From: Corallium rubrum | Lineage: Eukaryota > Cnidaria > Anthozoa > Scleralcyonacea > Coralliidae | DNA length: 64,000 nucleotides | NCBI GenBank assembly: GCA_964035015.1 | Contig: OZ036013.1 | Coordinates: forward strand, 10,061,866-10,125,865 | Reading direction: 5' to 3' | Part shown: one piece after another, positions 21,796 through 32,042 of the stretch | Layout: every line of letters starts with the position of its first letter | Position numbering within the stretch: the first letter of the stretch is position 1 | Made by a program: the position numbers and the translations under genes | Notes under the pieces: model-generated | The model's input: the letters and a program-made list of their open reading frames with translations, nothing else | Told to the model about the DNA's origin: nothing | Databases searched by the model: none

Positions 21796-22283
21796 ATAAC
21801 ACGTATACTCATAGGCGAACCTGACCAGCTCCGTTCGGGGGGGCAAAACATTTTTGCCCGAAAAATTAAGAGTCGACTGTCAATTATTAGATCGTATTCA
21901 ACATACGAGTTACACGAGTTTCTTCAAAATATAATTTTTCATGAATATTTAACAGCAATATCACCCGAAAGTTTCGTTTTTAAAAGGTTTGGGGGGGGGG
22001 GGACTTGGGAAATTGCTCGACTTTCGAAAAGCTAAAAACACTCGCCTACGGCTCGTGTTTTGTTACGCTTTTCTCCAGTCTCGTAATTTCCCGCGTATTT
22101 AATCCAATATAAATAAGATTAGTTTACATTTTCATATTTAAACATCGCCGTTCCTCTAAGTCTCTACAGGAAGATATCTCATCTTCATAATGTAGAGTGG
22201 AGCCTCTCGAACGACTTTCTCAAGTAGCGAAGCTACTCACAGCTCCTGTATACAGGAAGCCTCAAAACAACATGACACAACAA
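21796..22283. mobile_element. Remnant of a repeat family also at 26250-26550
   Basis: The stretch TTGGGAAATTGCTCGACTTT through ACACTCGCCTACGGCTCGTG to TTTCCCGCGT is repeated almost exactly at about 26445-26530. A poly-G run at about 21993. No coding. Confidence 0.7.
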
Positions 22284-22293
22284 GGTAGCATAG

Positions 22294-22681
22294 CAACCTC
22301 GTACCTACGGCCATTTGTAGGGAACTGGGCCAAGATGGCGAATAAAACAAAATGGCGGGAACAAATGGCCCTGGTGGAGGCTAGCTCAAAATGCGCAGTA
22401 TATTGCGCATTTTATTAACTAGAACTCAGTTCTTTACACAGTAATTATACCTAATTACACCTAATTACGGCATGGTTTAAAATATAATTTCCCGTGCCGT
22501 GTGCAGGAACAACCGACAAGGTCAAAATACAATTTTTTTAAAAAAATACAAAATCAAACCGTCTGATTTACGCCATAAGCTCTTGACCAATCAGAGACTG
22601 AGATAACCTAGCCTCCACCAGGGCTATTTGTTCCCGCCATCTTGGCCCAGTTCCCTACAAATGGCCCTGGGTACGAGGTTG
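22294..22681. mobile_element. Mutator-like MITE with 10-bp target duplication
   Basis: Inverted ends begin CAACCTCGTACC and end GGGTACGAGGTTG; arms of about 85 bp include GCCATTTGTAGGGAACTGGG and AACAAATGGCCCTGGTGGAG. GGTAGCATAG flanks both sides (22284-22293 and 22682-22691). The ends resemble those at 6161 and 43764. Confidence 0.85.
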
Positions 22682-22889
22682 GGTAGCATAGTAGCATATT
22701 GATCGCAAGCTGGTTTTCAAAGTGCCGTGTATACATAAACAAATCTGTGGGGAATAGGTAGCTATAGCACAACAGCCAATCCATAACGAGGGAACGCAGC
22801 AAAAAATGGAGATTCATTGATTGATTGAAGGAACCACTTGGGATAAGAACAGAAGAGGACCAAAATTGAAACAGAAGAGATCAGAAAAA

Positions 22890-24008
22890 GCGAAGGGCCT
22901 TCGCCCTACGTTTCTCTCTGACGAAGGGCCTTCGCCCTACCTTTCTCTCTGACGAAGGGCCTTCGCCCTACCTTTCTCTCTGACGAAGGGCCTTCGCCCT
23001 ACGTTTCTCTCTGACGAAGGGCCTTCGCCCTACCTTTCTCTCTGACGAAGGGCCTTCGCCCTACCTTTCTCTCTGACGAAGGGCCTTCGCCCTACGTTTC
23101 TCTCTGACGAAGGGCCTTCGCCCTACCTTTCTCTCTGACGAAGGGCCTTCGCCCTACCTTTCTCTCTGACGAAGGGCCTTCGCCCTACGTTTCTCTCTGA
23201 CGAAGGGCCTTCGCCCTACCTTTCTCTCTGACGCCCTACCTTTCTCTCTGACGAAGGGCCTTCGCCCTACCTTTCTCTCTGACGAAGGGCCTTCGCCCTA
23301 TGTTTCTCTCTGACGAAGGGCCTTCGCCCTATGTTTCTCTCTGACGAAGGGCCTTCGCCCTATGTTTCTCTCTGACGAAGGGCCTTCGCCCTATGTTTCT
23401 CTCTGACGAAGGGCCTTCGCCCTATGTTTCTCTCTGACGAAGGGCCTTCGCCCTATGTTTCTCTCTGACGAAGGGCCTTCGCCCTATGTTTCTCTCTGAC
23501 GAAGGGCCTTCGCCCTACCTTTCTCTCTGACGAAGGGCCTTCGCCCTACGTTTCTCTCTGACGAAGGGCCTTCGCCCTACGTTTCTCTCTGACGAAGGGC
23601 CTTCGCCCTACGTTTCTCTCTGACGAAGGGCCTTCGCCCTACCTTTCTCTCTGACGAAGGGCCTTCGCCCTACCTTTCTCTCTGACGAAGGGCCTTCGCC
23701 CTACGTTTCTCTCTGACGAAGGGCCTTCGCCCTACGTTTCTCTCTGACGAAGGGCCTTCGCCCTATGTTTCTCTCTGATGAAGGGCCTTCGCCCTATGTT
23801 TCCTTCTGACGAAGGGCCTTCGCCCTATGTTTCTCTCTGACGAAGGCCCTTCGCCCTACGTTTCTCTCTGACGAAGGCCCTTCGCCCTACGTTTCTCTCT
23901 GACGAAGGGCCTTCGCCCTACGTTTCTCTCTGACGAAGGCCCTTCGCCCTACGTTTCTCTCTGATGAAGGGCCTTCGCCCTACGTTTCTCTCTGACGAAG
24001 GGTCTTCG
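22890..24008. repeat. 31-bp satellite built on a CGAAGG-N-CCTTCG palindrome
   Basis: About 36 copies of a 31-bp unit: GACGAAGGGCCTTCGCCCTA followed by CGTTTCTCTCT (CG, CC or TG at the variable dinucleotide). One unit near 23221-23235 is deleted to 15 bp. Three or four units at 23845-23950 carry the centre base inverted (GAAGGCCCTTCG). It lies within the SLC4 intron between the last two exons and is flanked at 24010 by a repeat also seen at 18330. Not a CRISPR: no spacers. Confidence 0.95.
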
Positions 24009-24067
24009 CTCGAAACGTTAGAAACTACGTTCAATAATTTCGGCAGTACTCAAACCTTGCTATATTT

Positions 24068-24382
<315 letters not shown>

Positions 24383-24396
24383 TCCAAGAAACTTAC

Positions 24397-24534
24397 CTCG
24401 GATTCGTCATCTTCGTCCTTGGCTTCTTCTATCTTTTTCCTTATTGATTCAGGCATAACATCATCAAGGACTTCAAGCTCGTACTTAGTAAATATCTTGT
24501 CCATCAGTTTGCGAACGAGCACTAAAGCCAACAC
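24397..24534 (-). CDS. SLC4 transporter exon: last membrane segment end and start of C-terminal tail
   Basis: 138 nt, phase 0 to 0, acceptor ATCATTCAG, donor GAG|GTAAGT. It reads VLALVLVRKLMDKIFTKYEL, then EVLDDVMPESIRKK and an acidic run. LALV-x-VRK-x-MD and the L-x-DLD-x-MPE motif are strongly conserved where the transport domain passes into the cytoplasmic tail of Na+-coupled SLC4 proteins. Confidence 0.95.
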
Positions 24535-24580
24535 CTGAATGATAGAAATGAAAATCAACAACGTACTTTAACAAACGTTA

Positions 24581-25000
24581 AGGCCCTGTTTACATGAAGT
24601 GGATTGACAGTGCAATCGGATCGAAAAACGCGAGTGAAGTCAATCCGGGCACATGTTTACATGGAGAATCCGATCTGCTTGGAACATTGTTTTCGGTTTT
24701 GGAACACTATTTTCTGTGCTTCCCTCAATGTCTGCCATTTAGCACGACACGCACCAACTTCACTCATGCGTATCAAGTCATTTTCAAGTCAAACCGTGTT
24801 TAGATGAATCAGATTGGAGACATTCAAATCGATCCTTGCTTGAATCTCAAGTCAATCTACTCTCAACTTCGTGGATTGACTTCAGCCATTCGTTTCGATC
24901 AGATCGAAAACTTTCAATCTTCTTCACGTAAACACAACAAAGAGAAACAACATGCGAGATTTGACTTGAACACTCAATCTGCTTCATGAAAACACGGCCT
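24581..25000. mobile_element. MITE with GGCCCTGTTTACATGAAG ends
   Basis: AGGCCCTGTTTACATGAAGT pairs with CTTCATGAAAACACGGCCT, and GATTGA words recur inside in both orientations. The left neighbour is TTA and the right is AA, suggesting a TTA/TAA target as in PIF/Harbinger, not certain. Confidence 0.7.
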
Positions 25001-25035
25001 AACTTGTCATATAAAAAACAGCATCGCTACCTTAC

Positions 25036-25209
25036 CATTAAAGGAAAAGTAATGGCTGCTGCAGTCGTTTTGATAGCCCAAAGGATAATCAAACAGCTAC
25101 ACTGGATAGCTGTGAAGATGTGAATTTTACTGATACGAACTTTACGAATATATACTCTATCAGGTTGATGTTTAACAGGCATGAACATTATCTTGATTCT
25201 TTCAAAGAA
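25036..25209 (-). CDS. SLC4 transporter exon: cytoplasmic loop and penultimate membrane segment
   Basis: 174 nt, phase 0 to 0, acceptor GTTTTTTAG, donor ATG|GTAAGG. It encodes FFERIKIMFMPVKHQPDRVY, then IRKVRISKIHIFTAIQ and a hydrophobic LIILWAIKTTAAAITFPLM. The MP-x-KHQPD signature is diagnostic of the family. Confidence 0.97.
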
Positions 25210-25329
25210 CTAAAAAACAAAAACAATCGGAGTATAGTAAAGTAAATTGCCCAATATTACTTATAATATACCCAATTCTCTCCTGGCATTACCACCTTAT
25301 TATCTATACAGATTACGATCAAGCTCTCG

Positions 25330-25500
25330 GCAACGCCCTCCGTGGCCCAGTGGTCAGGGCATTGCACTAGAATCGTGGCAAGGTCGTGGGTTCAATTCCT
25401 GCCGGGAGGCCTGTGTAGTTGCATTTTTCGCAACTGGTCCCGGTTTGGTCTTAAAATGTATATATTCTACACTCGAATTTTCCTTCACCCAAAAAGCTTA
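25330..25500 (+). mobile_element. tRNA-derived SINE, family 2
   Basis: Box-A-like GTGGCCCAGTGGTCAGGGC and box-B-like GGGTTCAATTCC, then TGGTCCCGGTTTGGTCTTAA and ATGTATATATTCTACACTCG. An inverted copy is at 59686-59850. Lies in an SLC4 intron, antisense. Confidence 0.85.
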
Positions 25501-25574
25501 GAACATGCTATGTAGTCGAGTGAATTGCCCAATATTACTTATAGTAAAGTTAGATAAACTGAAACAAAGAACGT

Positions 25575-25730
25575 AGGGAGAACAGTTAGATATAACTGAT
25601 AGGGTTATCCAGTATAAATAAAGTTCATGAAAGTAGCATGCTGCGTAGGCAGTATAGAAACAACAATCGAAATATAGTAAGGTTAGATATACTGCCGAAA
25701 CAGAGAACGTAGGAGTCTAACGTCTGGAGC
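25575..25730. repeat. Solo SINE tail plus satellite-flank remnant
   Basis: AGATATAACTGATAGGGTTA with TCCAGTATAAATAAAG is the family-1 SINE tail. ATATAGTAAGGTTAGATATA and GCGAAGGCCCTTCG match the edges and unit of the 31-bp satellite. Confidence 0.6.
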
Positions 25731-25774
25731 GAAGGCCCTTCGTGAGAGAAACGTAGAAAGTTGAATTTGAATTT

Positions 25775-26095
25775 TGAATTTATTAAATTTGCCACTTAAT
25801 GTGTGGCAGGAGAGAGGAACAGAACTTTCGTCCCAATTGACACCAAACTCCTATGTGTAGACAACTAAGACCTAGGTGTTGATTTTACGGAGGAGGAAAA
25901 CCGGAGAACCCGGCGAAAAACCCTCGGAGGACAGGAGAGACCAAATAAACTCTACTCACGTAAGTCCCAAGCTGCCGGAGGACGGGGTTATTCCCAAACG
26001 GTCACCCATCCAAGTACTAACCCCGTCCGACCGGGCTTAACTATTGGTGAGAGGCAGCGCCCTAACAGCACACGCCACCCGTGAAAGGGTGTAAA
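25775..26095 (-). mobile_element. 5S rRNA-derived SINE (SINE3-like), minus orientation
   Basis: On the minus strand it reads AGTTAAGCCCGGTCGGACGG, GGTTAGTACTTGGATGGGTG and ACCGTTTGGGAATA. These correspond to the internal promoter region of animal 5S rRNA, followed by a body with GTTTTTCGCCGGGTTCTCCG and a tail GGCAAATTTAATAAA. A near-identical plus-strand copy is at 58540-58860. Confidence 0.85.
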
Positions 26096-26154
26096 CAAAA
26101 TAGCCAATATCTTTGTGTCACCCGGTCAGAACAGCATGTCGTTTAGTTAACATA

Positions 26155-26235
26155 GCGTGTGCAGTGAAGCTCGTTGCCTCTCACCACTGAGGTCCAAAGT
26201 TAACCCCAGTCGGATGGGGTTAGTAATTGGATGGA
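26155..26235 (+). mobile_element. 5S-like SINE head fragment
   Basis: AAAGTTAACCCCAGTCGGAT and GGGGTTAGTAATTGGATGGATGA are a diverged copy of the 5S-like region, truncated after it. Confidence 0.7.
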
Positions 26236-26560
26236 TGATTTTAAAATAACATGTATACTACGCGAACCCTGATTGGTCAATTGCCGTGTTTGGATCAGAA
26301 TATCCAAACACGGAAAATTCTCGCCCAAACGATTTTTTGAAAATGTCGGACAGTATATCATATTCACTTGTGATTATTTTATAAAAGAAATACCAAACGT
26401 TTTTTTCTGTGTTTGGAGACTCTTATCCAAACACTTGGGAAATTGCTCGACTTTCGAAAAGCTAAAAGCACTCGCCTACGGCTCGTGTTTTGTTACGCTT
26501 TTCTCCAGTCTCGCAATTTCCCGCGTGTTTGGATCAGAGTATCAAATCCTACCTCTAATC
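26236..26560. mobile_element. Palindrome-rich element shared with 21796-22110
   Basis: CCGTGTTTGGATCAGAATAT followed by CCAAACACGG forms a hairpin. GTGTTTGGATCAGAGTA closes it near 26525. The internal CACTCGCCTACGGCTCGTG stretch is shared with the copy near 22040. Confidence 0.7.
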
Positions 26561-26596
26561 CTGACCCTAAACCTAATCACTAATGTTTCCCCTTAC

Positions 26597-26665
26597 CTGA
26601 ACTCCTCTGAGAGCTGACACTCCCATATAAATAAACAATCCATAAAGTACAGGCATTGGTATGTA
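26597..26665 (-). CDS. SLC4 transporter exon: membrane segment after REQRVTG
   Basis: 69 nt, phase 0 to 0, acceptor CTGATTTTCAG, donor CAG|GTAAGG. It encodes [15 protein letters not shown] then VSALRGVQ, the conserved [14 protein letters not shown] segment. The exon is too short to be found by length alone but its identity is unambiguous. Confidence 0.97.
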
Positions 26666-26780
26666 CTGAAAATCAGAACAATGAATTTATTTATACATAT
26701 TACAGTAAAACCTTGAATATTTACTAGGCTGATATGAGATAAAACCGTATTAATAACTTGATTCCGGGCATTTTGTTTAA

Positions 26781-27194
26781 AGGTCTATGAAGTGGAAAAT
26801 TCGTTGGCATTTTTGTGTTGTACAGAGGAGCATGACAGGAGCACTCACTGAAAATTTCAAGAGAATCTGATGCGTAGTTTTCGCGCTATCAACTCTCAAA
26901 ATTTGCCGTGGATAGTTTGTTTTGGTAACAATGCCTTATGACGTACGCAGATGGATCATTAATAGTGAAATCTATTGTTCTTATGCATAGTTGTCCATCT
27001 GCGTACGTCATAAGAATTGTTTCCGAAAGCCAAATTTTTCTCCAAGAATGAACTAGCCATGGCAAACTTTGAGAGTTTATAGCGCGAAGACTACACATCA
27101 GATTCTCTTGAAATTTTCAGTGAGTGCTCCTGCCATGCTCCTCTGTACAATAAAACAACAAAAATGCGAACGAATTTTTCATTTCATAGACACT
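26781..27194. mobile_element. TTAA-flanked foldback in SLC4 intron
   Basis: TTAA at 26777-26780 and 27195-27198. Ends AGGTCTATGAAGTGGAAAA and TTTTCATTTCATAGACACT. Inner arms include GAGAATCTGATG and CATCAGATTCTC, and TGACGTACGCAGATGGA and TCCATCTGCGTACGTCA. No coding. Confidence 0.85.
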
Positions 27195-27424
27195 TTAAAA
27201 GTTTGCATACTAAAGCCAATAGACCAACGCACACCAAATAATACAATTAATACAAACTTAAATACCATAATACAAATTCAAATTGAATATTCAAATTTTC
27301 CTCCCTTCTTCCTTTTTTTATGAAAAATTCTCCAAAATTCTATATAGCTTGGATTCTGAACTGTGATTGGCCAATTGCGATAGCTATAAGCCTGTTTTTC
27401 ATTGGTTGAAAATATAATGCTCAC

Positions 27425-27497
27425 CTTCAAAATCTTTCCCAAAAATACGGTAAGGCCAACCAAGATGAAGACCACTGTCCCGGTCACACGTTGTTCT
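27425..27497 (-). CDS. SLC4 transporter exon: REQRVTG motif and membrane segment
   Basis: 73 nt, completing a codon split AG+A. Acceptor TTTTGTCTTCCAG, donor AAG|GTGAGC. It encodes R-EQRVTGTVVFILVGLTVFL-GKILK. REQRVTG is invariant across SLC4. Confidence 0.97.
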
Positions 27498-27648
27498 CTG
27501 GAAGACAAAAAAAATTCGCATATATACCAGGACTTCGGACCGAGAACAATAAATTAAAGCTTTTTAATGTGCCTAAATGTAATTTAGGCAAGGTAAAAAA
27601 GGAGACAATGCTAGTCAGCGGTCACTCGTGATAATACGTGGCGATTAT

Positions 27649-27813
27649 TGCGCTCATCAAAGTCTTGTCAGCGTGGTCTGAGCTTGACTTGCGCTCATCA
27701 AAGTCTTGTCAGCGTGGTCTGAGCTTGACTTGCGCTCATCAAAGTCTTGTCAGCGTGGTCTGAGCATGACTTGCGCGCGCCAAAGTCTTGTCAGCGTGGT
27801 CTGAGCTTGACTG
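27649..27813 (+). repeat. 41-bp tandem repeat, four units
   Basis: Unit GCGCTCATCAAAGTCTTGTC followed by AGCGTGGTCTGAGCTTGACTT. The last unit is diverged (GCGCGCGCCAAAG). Confidence 0.9.
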
Positions 27814-28061
27814 GTTTTGCGCGCACTGTTTAGTGACGCACCCACCCACTCCTGATAGAATGCAAGGGTAAGTATATATACGTCCACTGCTTTGACAGTG
27901 TGACTGGTACCTGGAGGTGGGCGGTGGCGGGGTTGCCATGGTGACCTCTGATCAGGGGGTGGCATCCCCCCGGTGGCTTGGCACCAATCATCCAATAACG
28001 TCAATTGGCGATCTATTTTTATTCACCGGTAATTATTTAGCAGTATGAGATCGACACTTAC

Positions 28062-28240
28062 CTAACGCCCAAAAACTTTGGTCTCTCGCCTGGAGCAGTA
28101 CACGTGGACTCCACGAACAGGCTCTGAACATGAGCCAGCGATAATACAGTGGCAGCAACTACCCATGGCAAACCTAAGATTGAGCAAATCCCTATGGAAA
28201 CTGCGACCACGACAAGATCCAAATGATATCCAGCCCCTTT
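28062..28240 (-). CDS. SLC4 transporter exon: KGAGYHLDL to KFLGVR
   Basis: 179 nt entering in phase 0, leaving in phase 2. Acceptor TCATTTACAG, donor TTAG|GTAAGT. It encodes [20 protein letters not shown], then [20 protein letters not shown], then a cysteine and [11 protein letters not shown]. KGxGYHLDL and GLPWxVAATV are family signatures lining the transport core. Confidence 0.98.
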
Positions 28241-28289
28241 CTGTAAATGATTCAATGAGAATATACTCAGTATATCAGGAATAGTTTAA

Positions 28290-28747
28290 AGGGATACTCC
28301 AGGTCCAAAAACAAGTCTTGTTCAAATGAAAGACCTGTGTGACCTTACCTGCGAATGGCTATTAGTTTCCTTCAAATATTTTTAGTTCGGGAGAAATTTG
28401 ACTTTGTTTGCCGTATTTTCCATATAGTGTGGGCCGCCATTGTTGCTTGATTGCGGGCGAAAGCGGTCGCTCCCAATAGTATTTCGACGTCATTGAGTGA
28501 TAGAAACAAATCATGACAAAAGAGGAAACTGTTTCAATCACTCAATGACGTCAGAATACTGTTGGGAGCGACCGCTTTCGCCCGCAATCAAGGAACAATG
28601 GCGGCTCACAGGATATGGAAAATACGGCAAACAAAGTCAAATTTCTCCCAAACTAAAAATCTTTGAAGGAAACTAATAGCCATTCGGAGGTATGGTCACA
28701 TAAGTCTTTCATTTGAACAAGACTTGTTTTTGGCCTGGAGTATCCCT
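28290..28747. mobile_element. TTAA-flanked near-perfect foldback MITE
   Basis: TTAA on both sides. The two halves are inverted copies almost throughout: AGGGATACTCCAGG / CCTGGAGTATCCCT, CAAAAACAAGTCTTGTTCAA, CGTATTTTCCATAT, GCGGGCGAAAGCGGTCGCTC. It would form one long hairpin in SLC4 pre-mRNA. Confidence 0.92.
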
Positions 28748-28814
28748 TTAACGCTACTCTGGCTTAAAAAAAATTTCGAACATAGCTTAAAATGTTACTG
28801 TTCATGACCCAACG

Positions 28815-29325
28815 TTTCGGCACTCCGATCTACACGCGTAAAAACGCACAACTTGTTCACGGTTGTCAACAGGCGTGAACAATATTGTGCTGCTCGCCGT
28901 GAACAAGTTGTCAACAAGTTGTTCACTTATGGTTCGAACAAAAATTGTTCACGGATAAATCAACAGTCATGAACAAGTTGTTCCAACAGCACATTTTTTA
29001 TAGCCAACGTTGTTCGCACATGATACAACATGTTGTAACAGCATGACGAAATAACAACGATGAACAACAACGTTACAACAATGGTGAACATGGTTGATGT
29101 ATCAACACGTTCTTCGGTTGTTACAACATGCGTGAACAACGGTTGTTGTTTCATCAAGCTGTAACAACTTGTTGAAACAATGATGAACAATGTTGTTCAT
29201 TTATCAATGTTGTTCACATATGTCAACAAGTTGTTACAGCATTGTTGCAAGTTGTTACAGCATTGTTCAGGCAACAATGCTGTAACAACTTGCGAGATTT
29301 TTACGCGTGTACATCTAAGCCAATT
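28815..29325. mobile_element. MITE of TTGTTCAC-type internal palindromes
   Basis: Ends CTACACGCGTAAAAACGCAC and CGAGATTTTTACGCGTGTAC. The interior is many short palindromic words (GAACAAGTTGTTC, CAACAAGTTGTT, GTTGTAACAACATG). No coding. Confidence 0.8.
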
Positions 29326-29349
29326 AGAAAACCCGTTCATATTAGGTAC

Positions 29350-29735
29350 GTCTTAACCAAAAGAAGAGAAAGGAAAAATGGAGGAGAAACAGGAGGAAAA
29401 GGAGGAAGGAAAGAAAGAGGGAAAGAACGAAAAAGAGGAAGACGAAAAAGAAAAGGACAGGAAAAATAGGAGGGAAAAGAAAAAAGGAGAAGAGAAAAAA
29501 GGAGGCGAATGAGGAGGAAAAAGAAGAGAGAAAGAAAAAGGAGGAGAAAGGAAAGAAGGAAAAGAATGAGAAGAAAAAGAATCGGAAAAGACGATTACGA
29601 AAAGGAAGAATGGAAAGAGAAAGAAAAGGAGAGGAAAGAAAAAAAACGAAAAAGAGAAAGCGGGAGGAGGATTGGGGAAAGCAACAGAGCAGCAATGTGA
29701 AGAAAAAAATATGAGGACATGGGAAGAAAAAGAGT
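29350..29735. repeat. Polypurine tract about 385 bp (A/G-rich plus strand)
   Basis: Almost pure purine on the plus strand (AGGAGGAAAAGGAGGAAGG, AAGAAAGAGGGAAAGAACG) with few interruptions. It ends about 20 bp from the donor of the SLC4 exon at 29756, so the transcript would carry a long U/C tract there. Open frames through it are compositional. Confidence 0.9.
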
Positions 29736-29755
29736 GAGGAATGTCGAAATATTAC

Positions 29756-30034
29756 TTTTAATTTGTGTTCTCGTTTGTTGACAATAACACCAGTAATCTG
29801 TTGATCCATAAACACAAGTATTGTTGCGAGCAAGGCAGGAATAGAAGCAGCTAGCATGGTCCACCAAGGATTTCGTCCGAGAGGAGGAATAAGCCAGCCT
29901 CGTACAGCAGCGTTTGTAGGTTGGAATTCAGAAGGGATGTGTAGTTTAGGAGTGCTTACTTGAAGAAAAGCGTCAATACCAACCATTATCATGACTGATA
30001 TGATAACAGCAAAATCAGATATTACTTTCCGCAC
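29756..30034 (-). CDS. SLC4 transporter exon: VRKVISDF to HKLK
   Basis: 279 nt, phase 0 to 0, acceptor TTTATTTCAG, donor AAAA|GTAATA. It encodes [56 protein letters not shown] and [19 protein letters not shown]. The MDQQIT-x-VI-x-N-x-x-EHKLK block is one of the most conserved in SLC4. Confidence 0.98.
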
Positions 30035-30119
30035 CTGAAATAAACAAATAAAAAGCAAATTGTACAGTACTCTTTTACGCAGTGCAGTAGACTGTACATT
30101 ACAGTACGGGGCAGTCCAG

Positions 30120-31365
30120 CAGTACAATACAATACAGAGTACACACTACAGTACACACTACAGTACAGTACAGTACAGTACAGTACAGTACAGTACAGTA
30201 CAGTACAGTACAGTACAGTACAGTACAGTACAGTACAGTACAGTACAGTACAGTACAGTACAGTACACAGTATGGTACAGTATGCAGTACAGTACACAGT
30301 ACACACTACACACTACACACTACAGTACACAGTACAGTACAGTACACAGCACGGCACAGTACACAGTATGGTGCAGTACGGTACGGCACGGTGCAGTACA
30401 GTACAGTACAGTGCAGTACAGTACACAGTACAGTACACAGTACGGTACACAGTACGGTACACAGTACAGTACACAGTACAGAACAGTGCAGTACGGTATG
30501 GTACGGTATGGTACAGTGCAGTACACAGTACGGTACACAGTACAGTACAGTGCAGTACAGCATGGTACGGTATGGTACAGTGCAGTGCAGTACACAGTAC
30601 GGTACACAGTACAGTACAGTACGGTACAGTGCAGTACAGTACACAGTACAGTACACAGTACGGTACACAGTACGGTACACAGTACAGTACAGTGCAGTAC
30701 GGCATGGTACGGTATGGTACAGTGCAGTACACAGTACGGTACACAGTACAGTACAGTGCAGTACGGTATGGTACAGTGCAGTACGGTACGGTGCAGTGCA
30801 GTGCAGTACGGTGCAGTACAGTACGGTGCAGTACAGTACGGTGCAGTACAGTACAGTACAGTACAGTACACAGTACATAGTACACAGTACACAGTACACA
30901 GTACACAGTACAGTACAGTACACAGTACAGTACACAGTACACAGTACAGTACACAGTACAGTACAGTACAGTACAGTACAGTACAGTGCAGTACAGTACA
31001 GTACAGTACAGTACAGTACAGTACAGTACAGTACAGTACAGTACAGTACAGTACAGTACAGTACAGTACAGTACAGTACAGTACAGTACAGTACAGTACA
31101 GTACAGTACAGTACAGTACAGTACAGTACAGTACAGTACAGTACAGTACAGTACAGTACAGTACAGTACAGTACAGTACAGTACAGAGTACAGTACACAG
31201 TACAATACATTACCAGTACCAGTAGAGCACAGCACAACACAGCACAGTACAGCACAGCACAATACAGTATATTAGCAGTACCAGTAGAGCACAACACAGT
31301 ACATTACAGTACAGTACATTAGCAGTACCAGTAGAGCACAACACAGCACAGTACACTGTTGTAAG
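30120..31365. repeat. (CAGTA)n pentanucleotide satellite
   Basis: About 1.2 kb of CAGTA with derived words CACAGTACAGTA, CGGTACACAGTA, TGGTACGGTATGG and GTGCAGTACGG in the left and middle, and a nearly pure block at about 30955-31185. The unit contains no stop in any frame on either strand, so up to 420-codon frames arise on both strands. None is a gene. Intron of SLC4. Confidence 0.98.
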
Positions 31366-31501
31366 GGGGTAGAATACTTAGTGTAAGAAATAAAAAATAT
31401 TTTCCGTCTTTTCAGTTATAGAAACACGAGTGATAGACGGGAAAAACGAGAAAAGGTAGGAATAACAGTGTTTTTCCGCGATAAGAAAAATTTACACAAA
31501 C

Positions 31502-31902
31502 CTTGGTTGGAAAGAACCTTGATGTTTTAAAAGCTTTTAGTTTTATAACCAAAAAGAAGGTTCCCAGAGTTAGAATGATGGAAAGAAGGGTTATTGCACC
31601 TCCACAACCATCACCGTGAATGTGTTCACCCTTCAGCGGATTACAGTCATAGATCGTTGTGTTGGAAGGAATCCACGTAACCGTTCTGTTTGTACGATTA
31701 TTGCTCCACAATACGAACCGCTGCATGCATCGGCAATCCTGGTCGAGAACATGATGGCTACTAACAGGACTTTGATGAGATAGTTCGTATAATTTATGCG
31801 CGCCTTCGTATATAAAAATAAGACCAATAAGAGTGGCAAATGATTCTTCTGTAAATCGCGTGAAGTAGCGAACCAAGGCACTAGCATCCGTTACGACCAG
31901 AA
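31502..31902 (-). CDS. SLC4 transporter exon: TRFTEE segment and cysteine-rich extracellular loop
   Basis: 401 nt, entering in phase 1, leaving in phase 0. Acceptor TATTGTTTTTAG, donor AAG|GTTTGT. It encodes VTDASALVRYFTRFTEESF, LIFIYEGAHKL, then an extracellular loop with four cysteines (DCRCM, YDCNP, GDGCGG) and N-glycosylation sequons (NRT twice, NTT), then a hydrophobic ITLLSIILTLGTFFLVIKL and KTSRFFPTK. The four-cysteine glycosylated loop separates Na+-coupled SLC4 members from AE1-3, supporting an NBC/NDCBE-type assignment. Confidence 0.97.
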
Positions 31903-32042
31903 CTAAAAACAATAGACAGTTATTCCACGTTAGTAAAATGTTTTCAGATTGAAGTTGTAAAAACCTGTTTAAAAAAATTAAGAAATCTGGGGTTTTTTTA
32001 AAAGCAGTTTTGGCTGTACAAGCTGTCGTAAGAGAACTGGTT

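Noticed and set aside
22890-24008. CRISPR-like array of 31-bp repeats
   Set aside because: Units are contiguous with no unique spacers, in an animal intron; an ordinary satellite.
29342-30127. A 261-codon membrane protein on the minus strand
   Set aside because: Only 29756-30034 is an SLC4 exon; the Phe/Ser/Leu-rich remainder translates the polypyrimidine strand of a simple repeat.
30060-31322. Plus- and minus-strand frames of up to 420 codons with Gln-Tyr-Ser-Thr or Tyr-Cys-Thr repeats
   Set aside because: Products of the stop-free CAGTA satellite; open in every frame on both strands.
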